Positions 20,899 to 34,272 of a stretch of DNA of 64,000 bases are shown piece after piece. Location: assembly GCA_031216445.1 (NCBI GenBank), contig CM062218.1, forward strand, positions 25,204,001-25,268,000. The letters run 5' to 3'. The stretch is from Lateolabrax maculatus. Lineage: Eukaryota > Chordata > Actinopteri > Acropomatiformes > Lateolabracidae. Below the pieces are notes generated by a model. That model was not told where the DNA came from, made no database searches, and saw only the letters and a program-made list of their open reading frames with translations. The stretch's first letter is position 1, and the number at the start of each line of letters is the position of its first letter. A program made the translations under genes and the position numbers.

Positions 20899-21447
20899 AG
20901 TATACGTACACACGTCTCCCGCAGAGCTATGTTGAAAGTCCCTCAATATTCAGTCGAGTATTGGCTAATGACCTGCAACACCTAGACGTGTCCAGTACAG
21001 TACTACAATATGTAGATGATCTCTTGATATGTAGCACCTCCAAAGCTCAATGTGCACAAGACTCCGTCTCAGCCCTGATGGCTTTAGAAAAGGGGGCTCA
21101 CAAGGTGAGTAAAAATAAATTACAGTTTTGCCAGACACAGGTTGAATACTTAGGTAGACAACTCTGTGGCACTAAATGAGCTATAGTGCCCTCACAAATT
21201 GAGGCAGTATCGAAAGCTCCCAAACCACAAACGGTGAGACACATGTCGTCATTTCTGCCATCTCAGCTTTGCTAGAAGCCATACACCATCCAAAAGTGTT
21301 AGCCATCATTAAATGCGTAGCTCATCAAAAAACGAATTCCCTGATAGCTAAAGGCAACAACTTAGCAGATGAAGCCGCAAAACGCATAGCTACACCCACC
21401 TGTATAGGACCACTGCTAGTAGCTGGAGATTGTGAACCACTGACAAA

Positions 21448-21491
<44 letters not shown>

Positions 21492-21774
21492 CTATATATA
21501 TGTGCTGCTATGTAATAGCAGCACAACATCAGGCAAGTCCATATGCACATTCTGTATGGGCAAAAAGGGGGGCAAGTATAATCACTGAAGAAGGTCCATC
21601 ACATGGGCTATGGCGAAGTGCACATGGACATATTGTCCTCCCAACATCTTTGGTACAGGTTGCTACACGTAGTGCGCATGGTCAGGACCATTGCACAAGT
21701 GGGGAGGTGTTGAGACGCCTTCAAGCAGTCTGGTGGTCACCATTTTTCCGACCTGCGTTTGTAGCTGAGACAAT
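20899..21774 (+). pseudogene. pol: P4: ERV pol fragment
   Basis: Short-type pol fragment with the same core deletion and fusion to intron 2. It has the Gly variant in the RT segment and a synonymous change (GACTCCGTC). The TA tract (about 21449-21488) is uninterrupted, lacking the TGATA interruption of P1-P3. TTGCTAG in place of TTACTAG before the RNase H segment is private. Confidence 0.78.
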
Positions 21775-21921
21775 TTTGCAAGGAAGGTTTTTTTCTGTTG
21801 CTCTGGTATTTCAAGTCTGATACTGCATGTTAGTGTTTTTGTTTTTTGTTTCTATTTTGCCGGGCTTGATGCTAAAATGATCTTTTCTTTTCAGATTTTT
21901 CAAGAAGACAAAAAACTTCCT

Positions 21922-22653
21922 ATGCAGTGGTTGTGTAAGTACTGCACATTTTGTGCTGAAAAGAGGTGCTTCTTACTTAAGCATTACCGCTTAAAACACG
22001 GGTGCCACACTCGAATATCACCACTACCGTGCCTTTATAAGGAGTGCCTGTGCACATTTAAATCTTTCAATGCACTCAAAGTCCACTTATCAACATGGCA
22101 CACTCAAAAGGACCTGGGGAACGTGGGTGAAACTGCTTTCCATTGTCAGCTGTGTGACTTTGTGGAGCCTTGCACTGGAGCTGACTTTTTTACCCATTTA
22201 CGAAGACATTTGAAGCTGAAGCAAAAGGTTTCCTGTCCATATCAAGGCTGTAGCTTTCAGAGCAATGTTTATTCAACCTTTAATGCACATAAAAGCAAAG
22301 AACATCAAGACCACAATAAGATGGCATTCAAACCTGAAATTGTGTCACATAATGTACTTGAGGTACCTCCACCTAATATAAATATTCAACCTGAGGATAG
22401 TGCCCCTGAAACTGATCAGGTTGAGTTTGAGGTTACTGAGCTCAATGAAGATGTGGGAGACTTGGAGAGTCAGTTGGAACATAATGTAGCTGCTGTTTTT
22501 CTGAAAATGTCATCGATTCTTAACATCTCTGAAAATGCCCTGCAAGAAGTTATAGAGCAGATCAACCAAATTTATGTGCTTTCACAGCCATTGTTACATA
22601 CCTCGGTTGGAAAAATACTAAATCAACATTGTGGAGATGTTGAGGACTCTTAA
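21922..22653 (+). CDS. C2H2 zinc-finger protein (T5)
   Basis: Intact 243-residue frame, identical in protein sequence to the T2 copy. Preceded by integrase-fused intron 2 and no promoter. Confidence 0.6.
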   Translation: MQWLCKYCTFCAEKRCFLLKHYRLKHGCHTRISPLPCLYKECLCTFKSFNALKVHLSTWHTQKDLGNVGETAFHCQLCDFVEPCTGADFFTHLRRHLKLKQKVSCPYQGCSFQSNVYSTFNAHKSKEHQDHNKMAFKPEIVSHNVLEVPPPNINIQPEDSAPETDQVEFEVTELNEDVGDLESQLEHNVAAVFLKMSSILNISENALQEVIEQINQIYVLSQPLLHTSVGKILNQHCGDVEDS

Positions 22654-24071
22654 GTGAGTGAGATAGCTAAAGTATTTACTGAGAATAATGTATTCCTGAA
22701 ATTCACTTCTACTAGGGGGTCATTGTCAACCACTAGCAAGCGAACATCATACATTTGAAAAGAATTCTCAGTGGTGACGCCTATTGAGTTTGTCCTAAAA
22801 AATGACAGGCAGACAGTTGTGTATATCCCCATACTAAAAATGCTGCAGACATTACTAAACAATGGAGAAATTTTAGATAAGGCCATGTCATCTGAGACAA
22901 ATTTGTCACAAGGATACAGATCTCACAGGGATGGTTACCGGTTTAAAGACAATTCTCTCTTGACAGAGGAAGAATTCAGGATTGCTCTTTTCTTGTACAT
23001 AGATGATTTTGAGGTGGCTAAGCCCTTGGGAACCTCCAGAAAGAAACACAAGCTGCCATCTACTGGGTACTTGGAAATCTACACCCTAAATATCGCTCCT
23101 CTCTTCATTCCATTCAGCTTGCTCTACTCATCATCGCTGAAGATGATATCAGGAAGTTGACTTTAAATGAGAGACCACAGTCTATTGAAGAATTAAAAGT
23201 GCAACTGGTAGATAAACTGTCACTGCAGTATGACTTTAAACTGCAGTATGAAGATCAAGACTTCCATAATGCCCTCTGCAATTTGACTGAAATAACTGAT
23301 TTACCTGAAAGAGCTACGCTCAAAATCATCCCTCTTGTGACTCTCCATTTAACCGCATTGTCATCACCCACCACAACATCAGACACTGAGTGCAGCACAG
23401 CAGACACTGAGATCCTGTCGACAGGAAGAGCATCACCATCGCTAAGACAACAGTGGCCAGATTTCTTTGACATACACAATTTCTCAGTTGATGTTGACTA
23501 TAGACTCAGACAGGCAGATCTTGCCTTTATGAAGGATGGAACACGTATGACTCTACCACGAGATATGAAGCATGACATACTAGAAAAGCTTGCTGAGACG
23601 ATGTACAGTTTCAAGGCTTACCCTAAAGATGATGACTTCAGCAGTGTTGCAAAAGCACTAATTAGCAAACACCCCTGCCTCACTGAGCCTGGACCACACA
23701 GATGGTATGGCTGGAAAAACAGCCTTAAATTATCGCACAAAGCTTCAAAAAGCTGGATGTGAGGATGTAGCAATCAATGGAGGCAAAAGAAGTAAAGGCA
23801 ACCCAGAAGGAGAATCCTCAAGCAAGAATATCAAACGGCCAAAAAGAGGTGAAGCAAACTACCTACCTAACTTACCTGAAGGACATGATGAAACAAGCCT
23901 TGAAAATGCCAGAAAGGTTCTCGTGGAAGAAATGAAGAAGAAACAACCCAATGGCACTCTCATCTCACAAATGATGGACCAATCATTCCCACTACGCAGA
24001 CAAGAAATTGTAGAAAAGGAACCTGCTGTACAGAACATTGTTGAACGATGGCCAGCACTCTTCACAGACAG
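22654..24071 (+). pseudogene. Rest of exon 3, broken (T5)
   Basis: Same stop (TGA 22756-22758) and frameshifts as T2. The private substitution is His for Pro in DIHNFSVD. Confidence 0.58.
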
Positions 24072-24217
24072 GTAAACTATTTTTGTTCTCAACCAATAAA
24101 ATAATGCCTATCAAAAAGAAATTCAAGGTGTGTGGCTAGAAATCCAAACACACTTGTTGGAATGTTAACACTTCTGCCATCTCTCCATCCCTACCCACCC
24201 CTCTCTCTACTTTTCAG

Positions 24218-25420
24218 GTGTTTGCTGAGTTCAACAGAATCGCAAGTAAGAATCTTGAGGGAGACTTCTTTGAGGCTCTGGACCAGTATACCCCACGTTT
24301 CATTGAACTTTTCAAAACAAGAAGGGGAACTGTTGGCCAGAAGCTCAGTGAGCTGATGCAGCACATGAGCTGGATGGTAAGTAGGTTAATTTTGCTTTTG
24401 ATCTGTGTGATAGTTCATCAATCAAGTTCTAAATGAGATGATCCAGCCCAACCTATTCTATTTCCTGTCTGACTTGTGCTTGTGCCTTGCAAATTACTCT
24501 GTTAACTGGTCTTTTCTCTCTCTGTGTATCATTAGACACCAGACGTGACAGTACTTCGCTCTGTTGTCCTCAAAGGCATTCCTATTTTACTTGGTGACGA
24601 CTCCAGTGAATTCTTCAAGACATGCTCTGTAAGTACTTGCACATAAGAAAAAGTTTGGTCTGCATTAAAATAGAACTATATCTGTGCTGACATAGAAGAT
24701 GTAATTTTATCTGCACAATATACAATATACATTTTGTACAGTGATTGATGTATTTTGTATGGCAATTCCTCCACAGCTAATCTGAGAGGTATTTAAACAG
24801 CCAGTAAATAAAAATGAAATTTGCCACATAAACGTTGTACACATTAATTAATTGTAAATCTAAGGAGCAGGAGTCCAGGCTGAAAAGTCAGTGTCACTGT
24901 TTAAGAATATATGGACCTTGTGGACCATAGCTTTAGTTTAATCATACCACATTTATTTTGTTGGTTATATTGTAACAATCCAGTGTGAACACATATTTAA
25001 AACCATATTCCCTAGCAAATGCTTTCAACATTAAAAATGAATGTTTAGAAGAGCATAAATTGCCATGCTGAAGAATGTGTGTGTGTGTCTTTGTAGGGTA
25101 CAGCGAGAGACGAGGCCCTAGAATGCACTGTCGGTGTGCTGACAGTTGTCAGTAAAGATAATCCTCATGAGGGTCCAAGTTCAGTAGACCTCCAGCCCAT
25201 CTCCACTGCCATCATTCTGGAGGGAGGTATCATCATGGATCATATAAAAAAACTTGCCTCAGGCAGTTTGTCTGTTATTTGGGCTTACATATGCTTTGCA
25301 TTTGGATTACCCAAAATGCATGGCAAATACACTCAACTTCATTCAGACTGTGATGCTTGGACTGGGAAAGAAAACCTCCCACCAAAACTGTTAACTTTGA
25401 AGAACAGTCTACTGGGTTAG
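24218..25420 (+). pseudogene. SAMD3-like gene, exons 4-6 (T5)
   Basis: Exon 4 24218-24376, exon 5 24536-24628, exon 6 25097-25420. Exon 6 has Lys for Glu in VVSKDN, shared with T6 only. Splice sites are intact. Confidence 0.55.
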
Positions 25421-26777
25421 ACCAGTAAAGAGCCATCAGCTGTCAGATAGCACTTTGTAAATTATGCAGCAGTTAATGTTCTCCTGTTATCAGAGAAAGT
25501 TTTATGCTTTCATGCAACTGAGCTGGCTTGTTTATGATCTCAAAAAAAAAAAAATTCTATTAAAGTGTACCATGTTATGCTAGTATGCTAATGGTGGAAA
25601 TAGCGCCACCTTGTGTTGCAAAGAGTTGTTAGATAATGTTGTCAGAAAGGAACCTAGCAAGGTTGACCTGTTTACATTTGTGTTTTGGGAAAACTTTTAA
25701 TTATAGTAGTTATAATGTAGTACAAATACAAAACCCAAGGAGTGATGTTTTTCTGTGTTGGTTTAAACCTTGGACTGATGCTCGCTTTGGGACACAAAAG
25801 CATTTGTTGTACTTTCAGTTTTGATCAGAAATGCAATGATTTTGCATGCACTGAAGTCCTGTAATTATCAGGTGTTTACCTGTTTAATATTGTGAGACTG
25901 TTACATGCATAGAATTAGCTCACAAAAATGTGGTTTTATTTTTGCCATGTCCATGTCATGTTCTACAGTCAAATCAAACCACAAGTTTGTTGTTTAGCTG
26001 CTGTTTTGTACTTGAATGTACAAGAAAGTGATACTTGGGAACAGAACACTTGAGGCTGAATAATAGATTTAATGCATATTGTTATTACAATAGCCTAACA
26101 GACATAGATCACACTATGAGCAATTTTACAACTAGCTTTAAAATACATTAAATATGACAAGAGGATAGAGAACAGTAATTTTATTGTTTATTGTAAGGTT
26201 ATTACATGAGTGATAAAACACACATTTTATATTGGAGAATTGGAATCAAAAGTAACAATATCGAACATTTATTGTTCAGCCTAGATCTGTCAGTGATGCA
26301 ATTATTTTTTTAATAAATGTTGTAATGCAGCTGAACAAACCCAGTGAGTGTTCTTTTAAAGTATATGTTTGTGGTGTTTTTCCCTTTATTAGGTAATAAC
26401 AGCTAAAATAGATAAGAAATGGGAGAAGGACAAGGACCCATTCAAGGAAATTGGTTTGTTTAATTTAACTGAACTGAAATGAACTGAAAAAAAATGAGTG
26501 AGTAGTAAGTAGTAGGTATCATAATTCTAAGTGGGGTTAAATTTGTATCAAGCAGTCCACACAAAATGAAAAAATTAAGTTAACACTAAGCATGGCTATT
26601 AAGTTACATGAAGTTACATGATTTTTTTTTTTTTTTTAGTTGTACTACTTGATTTAGTACTGCACACTTAAAATAAACAAGCTTTTCTAACTCACTATTC
26701 TTAAGATTACTTTGCTTAATTTGCAACGAGTTTGCATACTTTTTTTAAGTAAGGTCAACTAATTAGATTTTACAGTG

Positions 26778-27648
26778 AGTATACGTACACACGTCTCCCG
26801 CAGAGCTATGTTGAAAGTCCCTCAATATTCAGTCGAGTATTGGCTAATGACCTGCAACACCTACACGTGTCCAGTACAGTACTACAATATGTAGATGATC
26901 TCTTGATATGTAGCACCTCCAAAGCTCAATGTGCACAAGACTCAGTCTCAGCCCTGATGGCTTTAGAAAAGCGGGCTCACAAGGTGAGTAAAAATAAATT
27001 ACAGTTTTGCCAGACACAGGTTGAATACTTAGGTAGACAACTCTGTGGCACTAAATGAGCTATAGTGCCCTCACAAATTGAGGCAGTATCGAAAGCTCCC
27101 AAACCACAAACGGTGAGACACATGTCGTCATTTCTGCCATCTCAGCTTTACTAGAAGCCATACACCATCCAAAAGTGTTAGCCATCATTAAATGCGTAGC
27201 TCATCAAAAAACGAATTCCCTGATAGCTAAAGGCAACAACTTAGCAGATGAAGCCGCAAAACGCATAGCTACACCCACCTGTATAGGACCACTGCTAGTA
27301 GCTGGAGATTGTGAACCACTGACAAACTTATATATATATGATATATATATATATATATATATGAGCTATATATATGTGCTGCTATGTAATAGCAGCACAA
27401 CATCAGGCAAGTCCATATGCACATTCTGTATGGGCAAAAAGGGGGGCAAGTATAATCACTGAAGAAGGTCCATCACATGGGCTATGGCGAAGTGCACATG
27501 GACATATTGTCCTCCCAACATCTTTGGTACAGGTTGCTACACGTAGTGCGCATGGTCAGGACCATTGCACAAGTGGGGAGGTGTTGAGACGCCTTCAAGC
27601 AGTCTGGTGGTCACCATTTTTCCGACCTGCGTTTGTAGCTGAGACAAT
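26778..27648 (+). pseudogene. pol: P5: ERV pol fragment
   Basis: Short type with the Arg variant. Private His for Asp in LQHLHVSS. The TA tract is interrupted by TGATA, as in P1. Confidence 0.78.
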
Positions 27649-27795
27649 TTTGCAAGGAAGGTTTTTTTCTGTTGCTCTGGTATTTCAAGTCTGATACTGC
27701 ATGTTAGTGTTTTTGTTTTTTGTTTCTATTTTGCCGGGCTTGATGCTAAAATGATCTTTTCTTTTCAGATTTTTCAAGAAGACAAAAAACTTCCT

Positions 27796-28527
27796 ATGCA
27801 GTGGTTGTGTAAGTACTGCACATTTTGTGCTGAAAAGAGGTGCTTCTTACTTAAGCATTACCGCTTAAAACACGGGTGCCACACTCGAATATCACCACTA
27901 CCGTGCCTTTATAAGGAGTGCCTGTGCACATTTAAATCTTTCAATGCACTCAAAGTCCACTTATCAACATGGCACACTCAAAAGGACCTGGGGAACGTGG
28001 GTGAAACTGCTTTCCATTGTCAGCTGTGTGACTTTGTGAAGCCTTGCACTGGAGCTGACTTTTTTACCCATTTACGAAGACATTTGAAGCTGAAGCAAAA
28101 GGTTTCCTGTCCATATCAAGGCTGTAGCTTTCAGAGCAATGTTTATTCAACCTTTGATGCACATAAAAGCAAAGAACATCAAGACCACAATAAGATGGCA
28201 TTCAAACCTGAAATTGTGTCACATAATGTACTTGAGGTACCTCCACCTAATATAAATATTCAACCTGAGGATAGTGCCCCTGAAACTGATCAGGTTGAGT
28301 TTGAGGTTACTGAGCTCAATGAAGATGTGGGAGACTTGGAGAGTCAGTTGGAACATAATGTAGCTGCTGTTTTTCTGAAAATGTCATCGATTCTTAACAT
28401 CTCTGAAAATGCCCTGCAAGAAGTTATAGAGCAGATCAACCAAATTTATGTGCTTTCACAGCCATTGTTACATACCTCTGTTGGAAAAATACTAAATCAA
28501 CATTGTGGAGATGTTGAGGACTCTTAA
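27796..28527 (+). CDS. C2H2 zinc-finger protein (T6)
   Basis: Intact frame with two private changes inside fingers: Glu82 to Lys (finger 3) and Asn121 to Asp (finger 4). Metal ligands are kept. Finger changes could alter binding preference, or simply show lack of constraint. Confidence 0.58.
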   Translation: MQWLCKYCTFCAEKRCFLLKHYRLKHGCHTRISPLPCLYKECLCTFKSFNALKVHLSTWHTQKDLGNVGETAFHCQLCDFVKPCTGADFFTHLRRHLKLKQKVSCPYQGCSFQSNVYSTFDAHKSKEHQDHNKMAFKPEIVSHNVLEVPPPNINIQPEDSAPETDQVEFEVTELNEDVGDLESQLEHNVAAVFLKMSSILNISENALQEVIEQINQIYVLSQPLLHTSVGKILNQHCGDVEDS

Positions 28528-29947
28528 GTGAGTGAGATAGCTAAAGTATTTACTGAGAATAATGTATTCCTGAAATTCACTTCTACTAGGGGGTCATTGT
28601 CAACCACTAGCAAGCGAACATCATACATTTGAAAAGAATTCTCAGTGGTGACGCCTATTGAGTTTGTCCTAAAAAATGACAGGCAGACAGTTGTGTATAT
28701 CCCCATACTAAAAATGCTGCAGACATTACTAAACAATGGAGAAATTTTAGATAAGGCCATGTCATCTGAGACAAATTTGTCACAAGGATACAGATCTCAC
28801 AGGGATGGTTACCGGTTTAAAGACAATTCTCTCTTGACAGAGGAAGAATTCAGGATTGCTCTTTTCTTGTACATAGATGATTTTGAGGTGGCTAAGCCCT
28901 TGGGAACCTCCAGAAAGAAACACAAGCTGCCATCTACTGGGTACTTGGAAATCTACACCCTAAATATCGCTCCTCTCTTCATTCCATTCAGCTTGCTCTA
29001 CTCATCATCGCTGAAGATGATATCAGGAAGTTGACTTTAAATGAGAGACCACAGTCTATTGAAGAATTAAAAGTGCAACTGGTAGATAAACTGTCACTGC
29101 AGTATGACTTTAAACTGCAGTATGAAGATCAAGACTTCCATAATGCCCTCTGCAATTTGACTGAAATAACTGATTTACCTGAAAGAGCTACGCTCAAAAT
29201 CATCCCTCTTGTGACTCTCCATTTAACCGCATTGTCATCACCCACCACAACATCAGACACTGAGTGCAGCACAGCAGACACTGAGATCCTGTCGACAGGA
29301 AGAGCATCACCATCGCTAAGACAACAGTGGCCAGATTTCTTTGACATACCCAATTTCTCAGTTGATGTTGACTATAGACTCAGACAGGCAGATCTTGCCT
29401 TTATGAAGGATGGAACACGTATGACTCTACCACGACATATGAAGCATGACATACTAGAAAAGCTTGCTGAGACGATGTACAGTTTCAAGGCTTACCCTAA
29501 AGATGATGACTTCAGCAGTGTTGCAAAAGCACTAATTAGCAAACACCCCTGCCTCACTGAGCCTGGACCACACAGATGGTATGGCTGGAAAAACAGCCTT
29601 AAATTATCGCACAAAGCTTCAAAAAGCTGGATGTGAGGATGTAGCAATCAATGGAGGCAAAAGAAGTAAAGGCAACCCAGAAGGAGAATCCTCAAGCAAG
29701 AATATCAAACGGCCAAAAAGAGGTGAAGCAAACTACCTACCTAACTTACCTGAAGGACATGATGAAACAAGCCTTGAAAATGCCAGAAAGGTTCTCGTGG
29801 AAGAAATGAAGAAGAAACAACCCAATGGCACTCTCATCTCACAAATGATGGACCAATCATTCCCACTACGCAGACAGGAAATTGTAGAAAAAAGGAACCT
29901 GCTGTACAGAACATTGTTGAACGATGGCCAGCACTCTTCACAGACAG
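28528..29947 (+). pseudogene. Rest of exon 3, with an extra frameshift (T6)
   Basis: Has the common stop and frameshifts, plus two additional A bases in an A-run at about 29888-29893. These change the frame over the last 20 or so codons of exon 3. PRHMKH for PRDMKH is also private. Confidence 0.6.
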
Positions 29948-30093
29948 GTAAACTATTTTTGTTCTCAACCAATAAAATAATGCCTATCAAAAAGAAATTC
30001 AAGGTGTGTGGCTAGAAATCCAAACACACTTGTTGGAATGTTAACACTTCTGCCATCTCTCCATCCCTACCCACCCCTCTCTCTACTTTTCAG

Positions 30094-31296
30094 GTGTTTG
30101 CTGAGTTCAACAGAATCGCAAGTAAGAATCTTGAGGGAGACTTCTTTGAGGCTCTGGACCAGTATACCCCACGTTTCATTGAACTTTTCAAAACAAGAAG
30201 GGGAACTGTTGGCCAGAAGCTCAGTGAGCTGATGCAGCACATGAGCTGGATGGTAAGTAGGTTAATTTTGCTTTTGATCTGTGTGATAGTTCATCAATCA
30301 AGTTCTAAATGAGATGATCCAGCCCAACCTATTCTATTTCCTGTCTGACTTGTGCTTGTGCCTTGCAAATTACTCTGTTAACTGGTCTTTTCTCTCTCTG
30401 TGTATCATTAGACACCAGACGTGACAGTACTTCGCTCTGTTGTCCTCAAAGGCATTCCTATTTTACTTGGTGACGACTCCAGTGAATTCTTCAAGACATG
30501 CTCTGTAAGTACTTGCACATAAGAAAAAGTTTGGTCTGCATTAAAATAGAACTATATCTGTGCTGACATAGAAGATGTAATTTTATCTGCACAATATACA
30601 ATATACATTTTGTACAGTGATTGATGTATTTTGTATGGCAATTCCTCCACAGCTAATCTGAGAGGTATTTAAACAGCCAGTAAATAAAAATGAAATTTGC
30701 CACATAAACGTTGTACACATTAATTAATTGTAAATCTAAGGAGCAGGAGTCCAGGCTGAAAAGTCAGTGTCACTGTTTAAGAATATATGGACCTTGTGGA
30801 CCATAGCTTTAGTTTAATCATACCACATTTATTTTGTTGGTTATATTGTAACAATCCAGTGTGAACACATATTTAAAACCATATTCCCTAGCAAATGCTT
30901 TCAACATTAAAAATGAATGTTTAGAAGAGCATAAATTGCCATGCTGAAGAATGTGTGTGTGTGTCTTTGTAGGGTACAGCGAGAGACGAGGCCCTAGAAT
31001 GCACTGTCGGTGTGCTGACAGTTGTCAGTAAAGATAATCCTCATGAGGGTCCAAGTTCAGTAGACCTCCAGCCCATCTCCACTGCCATCATTCTGGAGGG
31101 AGGTATCATCATGGATCATATAAAAAAACTTGCCTCAGGCAGTTTGTCTGTTATTTGGGCTTACATATGCTTTGCATTTGGATTACCCAAAATGCATGGC
31201 AAATACACTAAACTTCATTCAGACTGTGATGCTTGGACTGGGAAAGAAAACCTCCCACCAAAACTGTTAACTTTGAAGAACAGTCTACTGGGTTAG
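30094..31296 (+). pseudogene. SAMD3-like gene, exons 4-6 (T6)
   Basis: Exon 4 30094-30252, exon 5 30412-30504, exon 6 30973-31296. Exon 6 has the VVSKDN change shared with T5 and a private Lys for Gln in YTKLHS. Confidence 0.55.
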
Positions 31297-32655
31297 ACCA
31301 GTAAAGAGCCATCAGCTGTCAGATAGCACTTTGTAAATTATGCAGCAGTTAATGTTCTCCTGTTATCAGAGAAAGTTTTATGCTTTCATGCAACTGAGCT
31401 GGCTTGTTTATGATCTCAAAAAAAAAAAAAAATTCTATTAAAGTGTACCATGTTATGCTAGTATGCTAATGGTGGAAATAGCGCCACCTTGTGTTGCAAA
31501 GAGTTGTTAGATAATGTTGTCAGAAAGGAACCTAGCAAGGTTGACCTGTTTACATTTGTGTTTTGGGAAAACTTTTAATTATAGTAGTTATAATGTAGTA
31601 CAAATACAAAACCCAAGGAGTGATGTTTTTCTGTGTTGGTTTAAACCTTGGACTGATGCTCGCTTTGGGACACAAAAGCATTTGTTGTACTTTCAGTTTT
31701 GATCAGAAATGCAATGATTTTGCATGCACTGAAGTCCTGTAATTATCAGGTGTTTACCTGTTTAATATTGTGAGACTGTTACATGCATAGAATTAGCTCA
31801 CAAAAATGTGGTTTTATTTTTGCCATGTCCATGTCATGTTCTACAGTCAAATCAAACCACAAGTTTGTTGTTTAGCTGCTGTTTTGTACTTGAATGTACA
31901 AGAAAGTGATACTTGGGAACAGAACACTTGAGGCTGAATAATAGATTTAATGCATATTGTTATTACAATAGCCTAACAGACATAGATCACACTATGAGCA
32001 ATTTTGCAACTAGCTTTAAAATACATTAAATATGACAAGAGGATAGAGAACAGTAATTTTATTGTTTATTGTAAGGTTATTACATGAGTGATAAAACACA
32101 CATTTTATATTGGAGAATTGGAATCAAAAGTAACAATATCGAACATTTATTGTTCAGCCTAGATCTGTCAGTGATGCAATTATTTTTTTAATAAATGTTG
32201 TAATGCAGCTGAACAAACCCAGTGAGTGTTCTTTTAAAGTATATGTTTGTGGTGTTTTTCCCTTTATTAGGTAATAACAGCTAAAATAGATAAGAAATGG
32301 GAGAAGGACAAGGACCCATTCAAGGAAATTGGTTTGTTTAATTTAACTGAACTGAAATGAACTGAAAAAAAATGAGTGAGTAGTAAGTAGTAGGTATCAT
32401 AATTCTAAGTGGGGTTAAATTTGTATCAAGCAGTCCACACAAAATGAAAAAATTAAGTTAACACTAAGCATGGCTATTAAGTTACATGAAGTTACATGAT
32501 TTTTTTTTTTTTTTTAGTTGTACTACTTGATTTAGTACTGCACACTTAAAATAAACAAACTTTTCTAACTCACTATTCTTAAGATTACTTTGCTTAATTT
32601 GCAACGAGTTTGCATACTTTTTTTAAGTAAGGTCAACTAATTAGATTTTACAGTG

Positions 32656-33204
32656 AGTATACGTACACACGTCTCCCGCAGAGCTATGTTGAAAGTCCCT
32701 CAATATTCAGTCGAGTATTGGCTAATGACCTGCAACACCTAGACGTGTCCAGTACAGTACTACAATATGTAGATGATCTCTTGATATGTAGCACCTCCAA
32801 AGCTCAATGTGCACAAGACTCAGTCTCAGCCCTGATGGCTTTAGAAAAGCGGGCTCACAAGGTGAGTAAAAATAAATTACAGTTTTGCCAGACACAGGTT
32901 GAATACTTAGGTAGACAACTCTGTGGCACTAAATGAGCTATAGTGCCCTCACAAATTGAGGCAGTATCGAAAGCTCCCAAACCACAAACGGTGAGACACA
33001 TGTCGTCATTTCTGCCATCTCAGCTTTACTAGAAGCCATACACCATCCAAAAGTGTTAGCCATCATTAAATGCGTAGCTCATCAAAAAACGAATTCCCTG
33101 ATAGCTAAAGGCAACAACTTAGCAGATGAAGCCGCAAAACGCATAGCTACACCCACCTGTATAGGACCACTGCTAGTAGCTGGAGATTGTGAACCACTGA
33201 CAAA

Positions 33205-33248
<44 letters not shown>

Positions 33249-33531
33249 CTATATATATGTGCTGCTATGTAATAGCAGCACAACATCAGGCAAGTCCATA
33301 TGCACATTCTGTATGGGCAAAAAGGGGGGCAAGTATAATCACTGAAGAAGGTCCATCACATGGGCTATGGCGAAGTGCACATGGACATATTGTCCTCCCA
33401 ACATCTTTGGTACAGGTTGCTACACATAGTGCGCATGGTCAGGACCATTGCACAAGTGGGGAGGTGTTGAGACGCCTTCAAGCAGTCTGGTGGTCACCAT
33501 TTTTCCGACCTGCGTTTGTAGCTGAGACAAT
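32656..33531 (+). pseudogene. pol: P6: ERV pol fragment
   Basis: Short type with the Arg variant, an uninterrupted TA tract (about 33207-33245) and a private His for Arg in the integrase N-terminal part (VATHSAHG). Confidence 0.78.
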
Positions 33532-33678
33532 TTTGCAAGGAAGGTTTTTTTCTGTTGCTCTGGTATTTCAAGTCTGATACTGCATGTTAGTGTTTTTGTT
33601 TTTTGTTTCTATTTTGCCGGGCTTGATGCTAAAATGATCTTTTCTTTTCAGATTTTTCAAGAAGACAAAAAACTTCCT

Positions 33679-34272
33679 ATGCAGTGGTTGTGTAAGTACT
33701 GCACATTTTGTGCTGAAAAGAGGTGCTTCTTACTTAAGCATTACCGCTTAAAACACGGGTGCCACACTCGAATATCACCACTACCGTGCCTTTATAAGGA
33801 GTGCCTGTGCACATTTAAATCTTTCAATGCACTCAAAGTCCACTTATCAACATGGCACACTCAAAAGGACCTGGGGAACGTGGGTGAAACTGCTTTCCAT
33901 TGTCAGCTGTGTGACTTTGTGGAGCCTTGCACTGGAGCTGACTTTTTTACCCATTTACGAAGACATTTGAAGCTGAAGCAAAAGGTTTCCTGTCCATATC
34001 AAGGCTGTAGCTTTCAGAGCAATGTTTATTCAACCTTTAATGCACATAAAAGCAAAGAACATCAAGACCACAATAAGATGGCATTCAAACCTGAAATTGT
34101 GTCACATAATGTACTTGAGGTACCTCTACCTAATATAAATATTCAACCTGAGGATAGTGCCCCTGAAACTGATCAGGTTGAGTTTGAGGTTACTGAGCTC
34201 AATGAAGATGTGGGAGACTTGGAGAGTCAGTTGGAACATAATGTAGCTGCTGTTTTTCTGAAAATGTCATAG
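33679..34272 (+). pseudogene. Zinc-finger frame with premature stop (T7)
   Basis: All four fingers are present, but TCG has become TAG in the codon after FLKMS, ending the frame at residue 197 and losing most of the helical tail. Pro150 to Leu is also private. This is the only full-length-type copy in the window with a nonsense change in this frame. Confidence 0.65.

Larger units (their letters stand above)
21775..26777 (+). mobile_element. T5: T block lacking its 5' end
   Basis: Promoterless T block. Near 26598 its 3' region carries a duplicated AAGTTACATG and GATTTAGTACTG in place of GATTTGGTACTG, both shared only with the adjacent T6 and T7. The gene-free region is 25421-26777. Confidence 0.6.
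27649..32655 (+). mobile_element. T6: T block lacking its 5' end
   Basis: Shares with T5 and T7 the duplicated AAGTTACATG near 32480. The gene-free region is 31297-32655. Confidence 0.6.
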
